28,416 bases of DNA from Rhodospirillales bacterium (GCA_016776705.1 JADHSW010000006.1:1-28416); one strand, 5' to 3'; positions 16,373 through 24,347 are shown, counted from the stretch's first letter. The notes: generated from the letters alone by a model not told the origin. Translations and numbers: made by a program.

Positions 16373-17445
16373 TGGTGGAGTCGATGGATAAAAGACTGAC
16401 CTTCAAACGTCTGGCTTGCGGTGCATTTGTTTCAGTGCTTCTTGTCTGGGTTTTATCGGCCGGGCTAACTGGTTCTTTTGATCTACAGAACGAGGCCTAC
16501 GCCCAAACGGGCGGGGCTGTCCCCGGCAAGACATTAGGTAATAAAAGCGACGCCGATATCTGGCGGCAGATGCGCCAGGGTCAGTCATTCAACCTGTCCG
16601 GAACCGCGATCGGCACGCCGGTTCTTATTCAGTCCCCCGGCGAGGAATGGCGTTCCTTGAGGAACGGCCCGCTTTCGTATTGGGGCGGGCTTCTGATGCT
16701 GGTGTCGTTGATTGCCTGTATTGGGTTCTTCCTGGTTTATGGCCGCATCAAGATAGAAGGTGGCCGGTCCGGAAAAAACATTCCCCGTTTTTCACAAGCC
16801 GAACGATGGTCACACTGGTTTGCCGCCAGTCTGTTTATCCTGCTAAGCGTAACCGGCCTGTTCGTCATGTTTGGCCGTTATGCGATTTCGCCGATCATTG
16901 GCAAAGAGGCCTGGGCGGTCGTCGCCAGCGCCTGCCTCGAGGCCCACAACCTGCTGGGGCCGCTGTTCGTGGTTGCGCTGGTGATATTGCTGATCATCTA
17001 TATGAAAGACAATGTCTGGCAAAAAGGCGACTTGAGCTGGGTTTTCAAGGGAGCCTTCTTCTCAGACCCGCCGCCTCCCAGTTGGAAATACAATCTGGCT
17101 GAAAAAAGCTGGTACTGGTTGTTGTTCTTTGCTGGCTTGGCAATATCGGGGTCGGGCCTGGTGCTTGATTTTCCGTGGATCGCCGAACGGGTTCAGCAGT
17201 TGCAACTGGCGCACCTTATTCACGGCGGTGCAGCCGTTGTGCTGATCGCCGCATCGCTGGGTCATATTTACCTGGGAACCATCGGCGTTGAAGGCGCGCT
17301 GGAAGGTATGACCCAGGGAACTGTCGATGAAAACTGGGCCGACGAACATCACGGCTGGTGGGCGAAACAGGTGATGGGATCCACTGAAACTGATATAGAC
17401 GGGAGCGAACAGGTTGCAGCGCGGGACGAAATGCCTGCTGAATGA
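16372..17445 (+). CDS. fdhC: Formate dehydrogenase cytochrome b556 (gamma) subunit
   Basis: Membrane subunit that takes electrons from the beta subunit and reduces quinone. The 357-aa product has a cleavable signal (FVSVLLVWVLSAGLTG, cleavage near AYA-QT), a periplasmic stretch, and then four main membrane spans beginning LSYWGGLLMLVSLIACIGFFLVYG. Candidate heme b ligands are in RWSHWFAAS, EAHNLLGPLF, LAHLIHGGAA and LGHIYLG. The ending TVDENWADEHHGWW is typical of the alphaproteobacterial family. It is longer than E. coli FdnI (about 217 aa) because of the N-terminal extension, as in other members of the long FdhC class. Starts are possible at GTG 16369, ATG 16372 and ATG 16384; I use 16372, 8 bases after GGGAAG and overlapping the upstream stop (TGATG). 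Confidence 0.93.
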   Translation: MVESMDKRLTFKRLACGAFVSVLLVWVLSAGLTGSFDLQNEAYAQTGGAVPGKTLGNKSDADIWRQMRQGQSFNLSGTAIGTPVLIQSPGEEWRSLRNGPLSYWGGLLMLVSLIACIGFFLVYGRIKIEGGRSGKNIPRFSQAERWSHWFAASLFILLSVTGLFVMFGRYAISPIIGKEAWAVVASACLEAHNLLGPLFVVALVILLIIYMKDNVWQKGDLSWVFKGAFFSDPPPPSWKYNLAEKSWYWLLFFAGLAISGSGLVLDFPWIAERVQQLQLAHLIHGGAAVVLIAASLGHIYLGTIGVEGALEGMTQGTVDENWADEHHGWWAKQVMGSTETDIDGSEQVAARDEMPAE

Positions 17446-17503
17446 CCGCGCAGGTTATGACGGTCAATAAATAGCCGCGGGAATTGTTAAGGGGAGCTAT
17501 GTA

Positions 17504-18145
17504 ATGTTTCTTGATTTTGTAGAAGGGCCCCTTTGGGTGGTCGCCTGTGTGGTGTTCATTGCTGGTGCCCTGTGGCGCATTGTCGGTATTGTCAGGTTTG
17601 GCCGCAGGCCGGATATTTCAATTCCCCGGGCTTCCGCCCTGGTGGGGGCGATCAAGGGCCAGTTCCTGCACTTCGTACCCCATGGCGGCTTTTCTTTCCG
17701 GACCCGCTACCATCTGATCGCCGGATACATGTTTCATCTGGGCCTGTTTGTCCTGCTGGTCTACGCCGCGCCCCATGTACTGTTCCTGAAAGAAAATGTT
17801 GTCGGCTTCGATTGGGTCGCCCTGCCCCGCTGGGGATTTATCCTGAGCGCCGAATTCGCTTTTGCCGGTTTGATCCTGTTGTGGATACGTCGCATATCGG
17901 ACCCGGTAATGATCAAAATTTCAGACTGGGATGATCACGTTGCGTCATGGCTGACTTTTATTACCATGCTGACCGGTTGTCTCGCCCTGCAGGAAAGTCA
18001 TGACAGCCTTCGCGCCATCCATATGCTGTTTGTCGACCTGTGGCTTATATATTTCCCCTTCAGTCGCCTGATGCATGCGGTAACGTTCGTCTTTTCACGA
18101 GGGTATACAGGGGCCTTCTTCGGTCGCCGGGGAGTTGTGCCATGA
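17504..18145 (+). CDS. NarI/DsrM-like membrane cytochrome b
   Basis: A 213-aa integral membrane protein with about five hydrophobic spans (EGPLWVVACVVFIAGALWRI, HLIAGYMFHLGLFVLLVYAA, RWGFILSAEFAFAGLILLWI, ASWLTFITMLTGCLA, FVDLWLIYFPFSRLMHAVTF). Histidines placed as in nitrate reductase gamma subunits (RYHLIAGYMFHLG, AIHMLFVD, SRLMHAVTF) should bind two b hemes and connect the quinone pool to a partner. It starts at ATG 17504 after AAGGGGAG. It overlaps the next gene, an HdrD/DsrK-like iron-sulfur protein, by four bases (ATGA), so the two are a translational pair and probably a two-subunit complex like DsrMK or HdrDE. No NarG or NarH is nearby, so it is unlikely to serve a nitrate reductase. 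Confidence 0.85.
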   Translation: MFLDFVEGPLWVVACVVFIAGALWRIVGIVRFGRRPDISIPRASALVGAIKGQFLHFVPHGGFSFRTRYHLIAGYMFHLGLFVLLVYAAPHVLFLKENVVGFDWVALPRWGFILSAEFAFAGLILLWIRRISDPVMIKISDWDDHVASWLTFITMLTGCLALQESHDSLRAIHMLFVDLWLIYFPFSRLMHAVTFVFSRGYTGAFFGRRGVVP

Positions 18146-19398
18146 GTGTTTCAGCAGCCGTCGAGATATTCACCAACAACATTGACGCATCGGCAGCAGC
18201 CTACCTGGATGCCTGTGTTCATTGCGGTCAATGCGCCCAGGCCTGCCTTTTTTTCGAGGCAACCGGTGATGTGAAATACACGCCCGTGTGGAAGCTTGAA
18301 CCCATGCGCCGGGTTTACAAGCGCCATATGGCCCCGCTTTCGGGAATCAAGAAAGCCCTTGGCCTTGTCCCTGACGAAATCAGCGAAGACATGCTGAAGG
18401 AATGGGAAGAACTTCTTTATGACTCGTGCACACTGTGCGGACGATGCACCATCGTTTGCCCCATGGGCATCGACATCGCAGGCCTGGTTCGCAAATCACG
18501 CGAGGCCATGGTCGCCGCAGGACTGGTGCCCGAAGGACTTGTGGGCGCCGCCGAACGTGTGTTGGCCATTGGCAGCCCGCTTGGGATCAAGCCTGAAACT
18601 CTGGCTAAAATTGTTGGCGAACAGGCCGAAGAAGTGGGCATACCCATCGATCTAGACAAGGTGGGCGCCGACTACATGATTATCCTGTCGGCCATGGAAG
18701 TGTTGAACTTCTACGAAGTGATTGGGGCGCTGGCCCGCATCTTCAAACAAGCCGGCATTACCTGGACTATTTCCACAGAAGCCTACGAGGCCACCAATGT
18801 CGGCATTCAGATGGGTGACAAGAAGGTCGCCGCAACGCTGGTTCAGCGCATTGTCGACGCCGCTGAAAAACTGCAGGTGAAATACGTGGTCAGCCCGGAA
18901 TGCGGTCATGCCTATTCTGCACTGAACTGGGAAGGTCCCAATCTTGTCGGCAAGAGCTACAATTTCAAGGTCATTCATATTCTGGAATTGCTTGACCAGC
19001 TTGTCCGCGAGGGTCGTATCAAAACCAAATCAGAACGGGATCATCGCCGCGTTACCTTCCACGATCCCTGCCAGATTGTCCGGCGTGGCGGCATTGTTCA
19101 GGAACCCCGCAACCTGCTTAACATGGTCAGCGATAATTTCATCGAAATGGAAAACTGCGGCACCGCCAACATCTGTTGCGGCGGCGGTGGCGGCGTCAGC
19201 TCGAACTCCCGGGCAGAGGAACTGCGTATAAAATCTTTCATTTCCAAGAAAAGACAGCTTGATGCAGTGGGGCCGGAAGCCCTGGTTACAGCCTGCGGAA
19301 ATTGTCGTAATGTTCTGGAAGAAGCCCTTGACGAATTCGAGATGGACCTTCCCGTTCTTGGACTGACCGAGCTTGTCGCCGAATACCTGGATGATTGA
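18142..19398 (+). CDS. HdrD/DsrK-like iron-sulfur protein with CCG domain
   Basis: A 418-aa cytoplasmic protein. The start is ATG 18142 (MSVSAAVEIF), overlapping the upstream stop as ATGA with GGGGAG just before; the longer open frame lies inside the cytochrome gene. Two [4Fe-4S] sets are seen: Cys25, 28, 31, 35 (CVHCGQCAQAC) and Cys96, 99, 102, 106 (CTLCGRCTIVCP). The C-terminal cysteine-rich CCG domain is complete: Cys310, Cys345-Cys346 (NICCGGGGG) and Cys385/388 (ACGNC), the pattern that in heterodisulfide reductase holds the special [4Fe-4S] working on disulfides. The first CCG domain is reduced to one Cys (SPECGHAY, Cys254). Members of this superfamily also include glycolate and lactate oxidase subunits, but pairing with a NarI-like cytochrome favours an HdrDE/DsrMK-type unit. 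Substrate unknown. Confidence 0.87.
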   Translation: MSVSAAVEIFTNNIDASAAAYLDACVHCGQCAQACLFFEATGDVKYTPVWKLEPMRRVYKRHMAPLSGIKKALGLVPDEISEDMLKEWEELLYDSCTLCGRCTIVCPMGIDIAGLVRKSREAMVAAGLVPEGLVGAAERVLAIGSPLGIKPETLAKIVGEQAEEVGIPIDLDKVGADYMIILSAMEVLNFYEVIGALARIFKQAGITWTISTEAYEATNVGIQMGDKKVAATLVQRIVDAAEKLQVKYVVSPECGHAYSALNWEGPNLVGKSYNFKVIHILELLDQLVREGRIKTKSERDHRRVTFHDPCQIVRRGGIVQEPRNLLNMVSDNFIEMENCGTANICCGGGGGVSSNSRAEELRIKSFISKKRQLDAVGPEALVTACGNCRNVLEEALDEFEMDLPVLGLTELVAEYLDD

Positions 19399-19405
19399 TT
19401 AACCG

Positions 19406-20764
19406 TTGATTGACGTTTACCCCTTTGCCGGTTATCCCGTTGCCGTATATGGACTGGATGAAGCCGGGCTGTTCACTGCGCGCGCCCTGTTTGCAGGCGA
19501 AGCCGAACTATCAGCATGGGACGAAAATCCGGCAAACCGTGAAATGGCCGAAAAGGCCGGTATAACCCCCCGGGATTTCTCGTCTGACGACCTTCAAGAC
19601 TTTACCACGCTGGTTGTATCCGCCCATGCCTGGAAGAATGACCCAGCGGCCAGAGCACTTGCGACCCGTGCCAAAGAACAGAACATCGAGGTTATCTGTG
19701 ATGTGGAGCTTCTTGCCCGCACACAACGAGAGGCCGCCTACGTTGGCATAGCGGGCGCCCACGGCAAATCATTAACCGCTGCGCTTGTTACCTATCTGTT
19801 GCAGGTCACTGGTCGCGAGGCGGAAATGGCCGGACTATCAGGGACATCCGCCCTGAACACTGACCCCCTGGGCATGCAGGGAGCGTATGTGGTCGAGATG
19901 ACGCCGTTTCGCATCGCCCATACTGTTTCCATTACCTTTGACGTTGCGGTTCTTCTCAATCTGGAAAACACCAAGAATGGCGAAGCCGCCATGCCCCTTT
20001 TTCATCGCCAGACCACACCCCGCGCCGCCGTGATCTGTATGGACGACAAGCCCTCGCAGGCAATTTACAGAAAGCTGTCGAAGGCCAGGGAGCAACGGAT
20101 CTACCCGTTTTCAATCAAACAGGATTTGCAGGGCGGCGTCTTTGTCAGGGAAAGCACCCTGTACGACAGTTTCGATAAAGGCGACCCCGTAGCGGTCATG
20201 GACCTTTCTTCAATTCCGCATTTTGCCGGTCCTCATGCACAGGCCAACGTCGCCGCCGCCTTCGCAACTGTTCGGGCCATCGGGGTTCAGCCCCACGCGG
20301 CCATGGCGGCTATCAACAGCTTCCCCGGTCTTGTCGATCATCGCGAGACAATCGAAAAAATTGGCGGCGTCCTTTACATAAACGATGCCGCCGCCTCGTC
20401 CCTTGAATGTGCGGCCAGCAGTTTTTCCGGTTATGAAAACATTCACTGGATTGCCGGGGGCCAGGGAGAAGTAAATTTAACCACCAAAGAGCCACTGAAA
20501 AACGTATCGGAACGAATCAAAGGGGCGTATCTTTTCGGCGAGGCTGGCCTGGCGCTAAGCGAATATATGAAGGAATATCTATCGACGGTTCATTTTTCCT
20601 CCCTCGATGATGCATTTCACAAAGCCAGTCAGGCCGCCCTGAAAGGCGGCGCACCGGCGGTGGTCATTTATGCGCCGGGTTATGCGGGCAAGGATACAAC
20701 GGGGGGAGATTCCTTCCGCGATTTGGTAAATGCCGTGGCGGGCGAACGAGACGATGAGGACTAA
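19406..20764 (+). CDS. MurD-like Mur ligase homologue with altered catalytic motifs
   Basis: A 452-aa protein built like MurD (UDP-MurNAc-L-alanine:D-glutamate ligase): N-terminal Rossmann-like domain (PFAGYPVAVYGLDEAGLFTARAL), central ATPase domain with P-loop GIAGAHGKS (114-122, Lys121), and C-terminal domain starting near FPGLVDHRETIEKI. MurD-typical GPHAQANVAAA (275-285) and HWIAGGQGE are kept. However, residues essential in MurD look lost: the NVTEDHMDR-like loop with the Mg-binding His is replaced by NLENTKNG (185-192), no lysine sits at the carbamylated-Lys position, and the substrate motif NDSKATN is NDAAASS (326-332). It starts at TTG 19406, 7 bases after the HdrD-like stop, with no clear ribosome site; homology requires this early start. 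It is followed by mobB, so it is an operon paralogue, not the cell-wall murD. It may ligate a different small molecule or be non-catalytic. Confidence 0.8.
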   Translation: MIDVYPFAGYPVAVYGLDEAGLFTARALFAGEAELSAWDENPANREMAEKAGITPRDFSSDDLQDFTTLVVSAHAWKNDPAARALATRAKEQNIEVICDVELLARTQREAAYVGIAGAHGKSLTAALVTYLLQVTGREAEMAGLSGTSALNTDPLGMQGAYVVEMTPFRIAHTVSITFDVAVLLNLENTKNGEAAMPLFHRQTTPRAAVICMDDKPSQAIYRKLSKAREQRIYPFSIKQDLQGGVFVRESTLYDSFDKGDPVAVMDLSSIPHFAGPHAQANVAAAFATVRAIGVQPHAAMAAINSFPGLVDHRETIEKIGGVLYINDAAASSLECAASSFSGYENIHWIAGGQGEVNLTTKEPLKNVSERIKGAYLFGEAGLALSEYMKEYLSTVHFSSLDDAFHKASQAALKGGAPAVVIYAPGYAGKDTTGGDSFRDLVNAVAGERDDED

Positions 20765-20772
20765 CAATAAAA

Positions 20773-21276
20773 ATGAAAATATTCGGCATCGTTGGCATGA
20801 GCGGCAGCGGCAAAACAGAACTTCTTGTGAAACTGATCCCTGAACTGACGGCGCGGGGGGTTGAAGTGTCGACTATCAAGCATACCCATCACCAGGTAGA
20901 AATCGACATACCGGGCAAGGATTCATATCGCCACCGCCACGCGGGCGCCAAACAGGTCATGGTGGCGTCTGCCGGTCGCTGGTCATTGGTGCGTGAGCTT
21001 CGCGACGTACCGGAACCGCCACTGCACGAATTAATAGAAAAGCTTGAACCGGTCGACCTGTTGCTTGTCGAGGGCTTCAAGCGTGAAAGCCACGACAAGC
21101 TGGAAGTCTTTCGCCACGACCATGAACAGGAACTTCTGGCCCCTGACGACGACAATATCCTCGCTGTTGCGGGGGATGGCCCCATAGACGGATTGACAGT
21201 TCCCCTGATCGACCTGAACGACGTTCCCGCCATCGCCGATTTCATTCTGGCGCACACGGGTCTTGATAAAAGCTAG
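20773..21276 (+). CDS. mobB: Molybdopterin-guanine dinucleotide biosynthesis protein B
   Basis: A 167-aa GTP-binding protein that assists MobA in making the MGD cofactor used by the formate dehydrogenase encoded in the same operon. The Walker A motif GMSGSGKTE is at 8-16 with Lys14. The family signature STIKHTHHQVEIDIPGKDSYRHRHAGA follows, and LLLVEGFKRESHDKLEVFRHD is the conserved Walker B-like region. It starts at ATG 20773, 8 bases after the Mur-like gene, with GAGGA at 20755-20759. It is the last gene of the operon and its TAG shares CTAG (21273-21276) with the stop of the convergent ferredoxin-type gene. No mobA or fdhD is seen in the window. Confidence 0.94.
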   Translation: MKIFGIVGMSGSGKTELLVKLIPELTARGVEVSTIKHTHHQVEIDIPGKDSYRHRHAGAKQVMVASAGRWSLVRELRDVPEPPLHELIEKLEPVDLLLVEGFKRESHDKLEVFRHDHEQELLAPDDDNILAVAGDGPIDGLTVPLIDLNDVPAIADFILAHTGLDKS

Positions 21277-23339
21277 CCCTGGTCTTCTTCGGAAGAATCT
21301 TCTTCCATTGCCCTGGCCGCCTGCTGGCGCAGTTCTTCACGCTCTTTAAGATAGTCGTCCGTTGTCTTGGTGCCCCGTTGCTTTGACGCCCAGGGATGAG
21401 TTTCCCCTTCCGTCATGTCGATAACCCGGCAATCGTCGCACATGCGCAATCTGTCCAAGGATCTGGGCTCCTGAAACATGCTGTGGGTGCTCATTTTCTC
21501 GATCATTTTTTCAATCGTCGAGCCAACGCCGAAAGGTTTGTCGCAACGAATACAATGGAAGGGCGATTCCTGTTTTAGAATGATCGCCTGCGCCGATATG
21601 GCTTTGAAGTCGATGCGGGGACTCAGGCTGATAACCTTTTCAGGGCATGTAGATTTGCACAGGCCACACTGAATGCAATTGCTTTCCTGGAACTTCAGTT
21701 CCGGCGCGTCCGGATTGTCCCTTAAAGCCTTCACAGGGCAGGCATTGACGCAGGAAAGGCACAACGTACACCCTTCAGCATCGATAACCACCGCGCCAAA
21801 CGGCGCACCCTTGCCCAGATCAATGACGTCGACAGGTTGCGGTGCCTGTTGGTGAAGGCTTTCGAGGATCTGATTCAGGCGTTGGCGTTTATTACCCAGC
21901 GCCTTGAAAGTCGCGGTTCCGGTGAAGGTCTGCGTCGATAGCGCGTAGAGTAGATCTTCGACCCCGTCCGGGTCTGTTTCCTCAATCAAGGCAAGGCGAT
22001 CCTTGCCGTATCCCAGACCATCCAGAATCTCGTTTGAAAGCTCAATTTGCGCTTTCAAGCCATGTTGCTCTTCGCGTTTGTGCGGTGGCGCAAGAAACTC
22101 CACCTTCGCGGCCCCATAAGCCACCGCAGCGAGCAGAAAATCGAGCCCTGCCTGTGTTACTTCGTTCAACAGGAACGGCAGCACGTTAGCGGGAAGCCCT
22201 CTGCCCGTTCTGGCCATCAAGCCAATCATTTCGTCCCCGTATTCCCGGTCGTGGACCATAAGGACCGGGTTCCCTCCTCCCGCTTTTAAATATGTTCCCA
22301 GCAGGGTGCGCAATCGCGCAAGCACATCAATGCCGTTTGGCATGGTGTATTCAGCAGCACCCGTTGGGCAAGACCCGGCGCAGCTTCCACACCCCGCGCA
22401 AATGTAGGGATCATAGGCGACCATTTCATCGGCCGGGGAAACCGCGCCTGTCGGGCACAGATCAACGCAGATGGAGCAACCGGCAATACTGTTTCTGCTG
22501 TGGGCGCAAATGGACTTGTCGTAAATCACGTACTTTGGTTTTTCGAATTCTCCGACCATGTCCGCAAGGTCGAACAGGGCGCGCTCTATTGCCAGCGGAT
22601 CATTCAGGGCCGGATTAAAATAGCCATCACGCTTCTCGGGGGCAGAAAACAAGGGGTCTCCCCCGCTCAGGTCAAGAATAAGATCGACCGTTAACTTTGA
22701 TTCCCGACCCGTTGACTGAAAGGAAAATCCTTCTTTTGAAGACGGCAGGCAGGGCGCAAGCGTCGTAAACGAAACCTCAAAATGCCCCAGATGCCCTTCG
22801 GCACGATCAAGGCGACCCTTGAACACGGGAATGTCCATCAACCGGGAAGGCATGACATCCTTACCAGCCGCATCGACAAATACCAGCGAGACATTCAGGC
22901 GCTCAGACAAGCGCCTGGCGGCAACCATGGCTTTCTCATCCCGGCCCAGAATCAGCAATACCCCCTCAGAGGAAAGGATCATGCTTTTTGCAGGCTCAAC
23001 CCTGATCTGGGCCTCGGCGATCAGCGCCGCAATCTTTTGCGTCGCCTTCTCTCCTTCATGGGACCAGCCGGCGCGTTCGCGGATGTTGACATATGTTACG
23101 GCTGGCGCAGGGTCATGATTTTCCAGGACCTCCAGAAAAACCGGAATCTCCTGGGTGCATGCCACAGTAAGCGATGCATGGCCTGCTGCCGCACTGGATA
23201 GGGCCTCCACCTGTGAGCGGCAAAGGCTGGTGTGAGGCAAAACGTCCGCGTTCCCAAGTGCCTTTGACAGGCCCTTTGTGTTCAGGCGCATGGTGCCTTC
23301 GCAATCGCAGATTAAAACCGGGTTCTTTTCATTTGCCAT
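21273..23339 (-). CDS. Large 4Fe-4S ferredoxin-type protein of the formate dehydrogenase region
   Basis: A 688-aa cytoplasmic iron-sulfur protein. Start ATG 23339 (a GTG one codon upstream at 23342 is the alternative). Two adjacent [4Fe-4S] sets lie in the middle (GCSICVDLCPTGAV and YICAGCGSCAGSCPTGAA) and two more in the C-terminal third (CTLCLSCVNACPVKAL and CIQCGLCKSTCPEKVI). After these comes a CIRC...CDDC four-cysteine arrangement that may bind zinc or another metal. The N-terminal 250 residues have no cluster motif beyond isolated Cys (ICDCEGT, SLCRSQVE, VACTQE). Proteins of this layout are common next to DUF3305/DUF3306 formate dehydrogenase loci, but their role is not established; electron transfer or help in cofactor/sulfur handling is likely. 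It runs against the fdh operon and overlaps mobB by four bases at the stops. Its upstream gap is AT-rich. Confidence 0.86.
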   Translation of the reverse strand: MANEKNPVLICDCEGTMRLNTKGLSKALGNADVLPHTSLCRSQVEALSSAAAGHASLTVACTQEIPVFLEVLENHDPAPAVTYVNIRERAGWSHEGEKATQKIAALIAEAQIRVEPAKSMILSSEGVLLILGRDEKAMVAARRLSERLNVSLVFVDAAGKDVMPSRLMDIPVFKGRLDRAEGHLGHFEVSFTTLAPCLPSSKEGFSFQSTGRESKLTVDLILDLSGGDPLFSAPEKRDGYFNPALNDPLAIERALFDLADMVGEFEKPKYVIYDKSICAHSRNSIAGCSICVDLCPTGAVSPADEMVAYDPYICAGCGSCAGSCPTGAAEYTMPNGIDVLARLRTLLGTYLKAGGGNPVLMVHDREYGDEMIGLMARTGRGLPANVLPFLLNEVTQAGLDFLLAAVAYGAAKVEFLAPPHKREEQHGLKAQIELSNEILDGLGYGKDRLALIEETDPDGVEDLLYALSTQTFTGTATFKALGNKRQRLNQILESLHQQAPQPVDVIDLGKGAPFGAVVIDAEGCTLCLSCVNACPVKALRDNPDAPELKFQESNCIQCGLCKSTCPEKVISLSPRIDFKAISAQAIILKQESPFHCIRCDKPFGVGSTIEKMIEKMSTHSMFQEPRSLDRLRMCDDCRVIDMTEGETHPWASKQRGTKTTDDYLKEREELRQQAARAMEEDSSEEDQG

Positions 23340-23433
23340 CACTGCATAATACCCCAGCAGTTTGGAATTGTTATAATAATTTGGCTATTTATATAATTTA
23401 TAAGGTTTTGAATTTTTCTTCATGACTAAGGCT

Positions 23434-24108
23434 CTATAGGCCTAATTCCTCCAGTTCCTGCTTTCCACACTCTTCTTCCCTTATCTTCTTTTCTACTTTG
23501 CCTGAATTTTCCTGGCTTTCGTAAAGCGAATTGTAATTTTTACTCTCGATTTCAATGGTGTGTGTCAACTCTCCTGGCACAAGTGGATCAGTGATTTTGG
23601 AAGTGTACTTAAGCCTTAAGATATCTTTATCTTCAATTTCAAAAAAATGCCCATCAGGAACAACAAAACGCGTAATGCCCTTGTAGTCAGACATGGAATT
23701 TTTAACGTCCAGGATATTATCTTCCTTTATGACGTCGATGTCATATTTATCGATTATTTTACCTATAAACAGTTCCCGGTTTACAGACGTTGCCTTATAG
23801 GAATATTCCAGCTTCACGACTGTCTGCACGCCATCCACAAAGATCATTCTAAAAATATATTTTTCAAAATCTTTATTTTTTACGGCATTAAATGACGTGC
23901 CATTTTCAATAACATTATCACCCGCCTTGCAGTGCGCTTTGTTTTCAAGGGCTTCTACTTCAATATCAGGAAATACGCCTTTCACGGCCTCGATCGTATC
24001 TCCAAGTTTGATCCCCTTGATATTAAACGACTCCTTCGCAAATGCCGGTTGCGCAGTAAAAGTGATGGCATTCAAAGCCAAAATCAAACCCAACACCCCA
24101 ATTTTCAA
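23434..24108 (-). CDS. AT-rich orphan exported protein of unknown function
   Basis: I do not recognise this protein. The frame is open to an ATG at 24189, but the TTG at 24108 is a better start: it lies about 8 bases after GGGGAG and places the basic-hydrophobic signal (KIGVLGLILALNAITFTAQPAFA-KES) right at the N-terminus, giving 224 aa. The mature part begins FNIKGIKLGDTIEAVKGVFPD, which looks like the short repeated motif of small secreted proteins that bind or scan folded partners (IKLGDT...V...FP), and contains few Cys (in KAHCKAGD and EEECGKQ). The C-terminal end is charged and helical (GKVEKKIREEECGKQELEELG). Codons are clearly richer in A and T than in neighbouring genes, suggesting recent acquisition. 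Predicted periplasmic. Confidence 0.7.
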   Translation of the reverse strand: MKIGVLGLILALNAITFTAQPAFAKESFNIKGIKLGDTIEAVKGVFPDIEVEALENKAHCKAGDNVIENGTSFNAVKNKDFEKYIFRMIFVDGVQTVVKLEYSYKATSVNRELFIGKIIDKYDIDVIKEDNILDVKNSMSDYKGITRFVVPDGHFFEIEDKDILRLKYTSKITDPLVPGELTHTIEIESKNYNSLYESQENSGKVEKKIREEECGKQELEELGL

Positions 24109-24318
24109 TGCCTCAACTCCCCGGCTATACGACCCATCGTATCCGGGAGAATACAATGACCAGCAACTGTCTGCACGGATTAAGATCATGGTCCAGCCCT
24201 TTCATGAATGGATTGGGAGCCATACCGCACGAGCGCGCTATAAGGCCACCATCGTGAAAATGGATCTCCGATTTTTCTTATCTGGATTATGGATGTAGAC
24301 AAGACGATCTGATGTCAT

Positions 24319-24347
24319 ATTCTCCCTCTGGGAGGATGATTTTTTTT
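24319..24347 (+). terminator. Intrinsic terminator on the plus strand upstream of the enolase-superfamily gene
   Basis: ATTCTCCC (24319-24326) pairs with GGGAGGAT (24330-24337) around a TCT loop, with one T/G wobble, and is followed by GA and an eight-T run (24340-24347). This is a textbook plus-strand terminator. No plus-strand gene lies upstream of it until mobB about 3 kb away, and the next gene starts 39 bases downstream, so it may act in the leader of that gene or end a short unannotated transcript. Apart from this hairpin, the divergent region 24109-24385 shows nothing I can name. Confidence 0.72.

Noticed and set aside
23897..24298. A plus-strand frame ending in MVQPFHEWIGSHTARA... before the terminator
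   Set aside because: Most of it is antisense to the orphan exported protein; the last 36 codons have no ribosome site and no recognisable similarity, so I could not support a gene.
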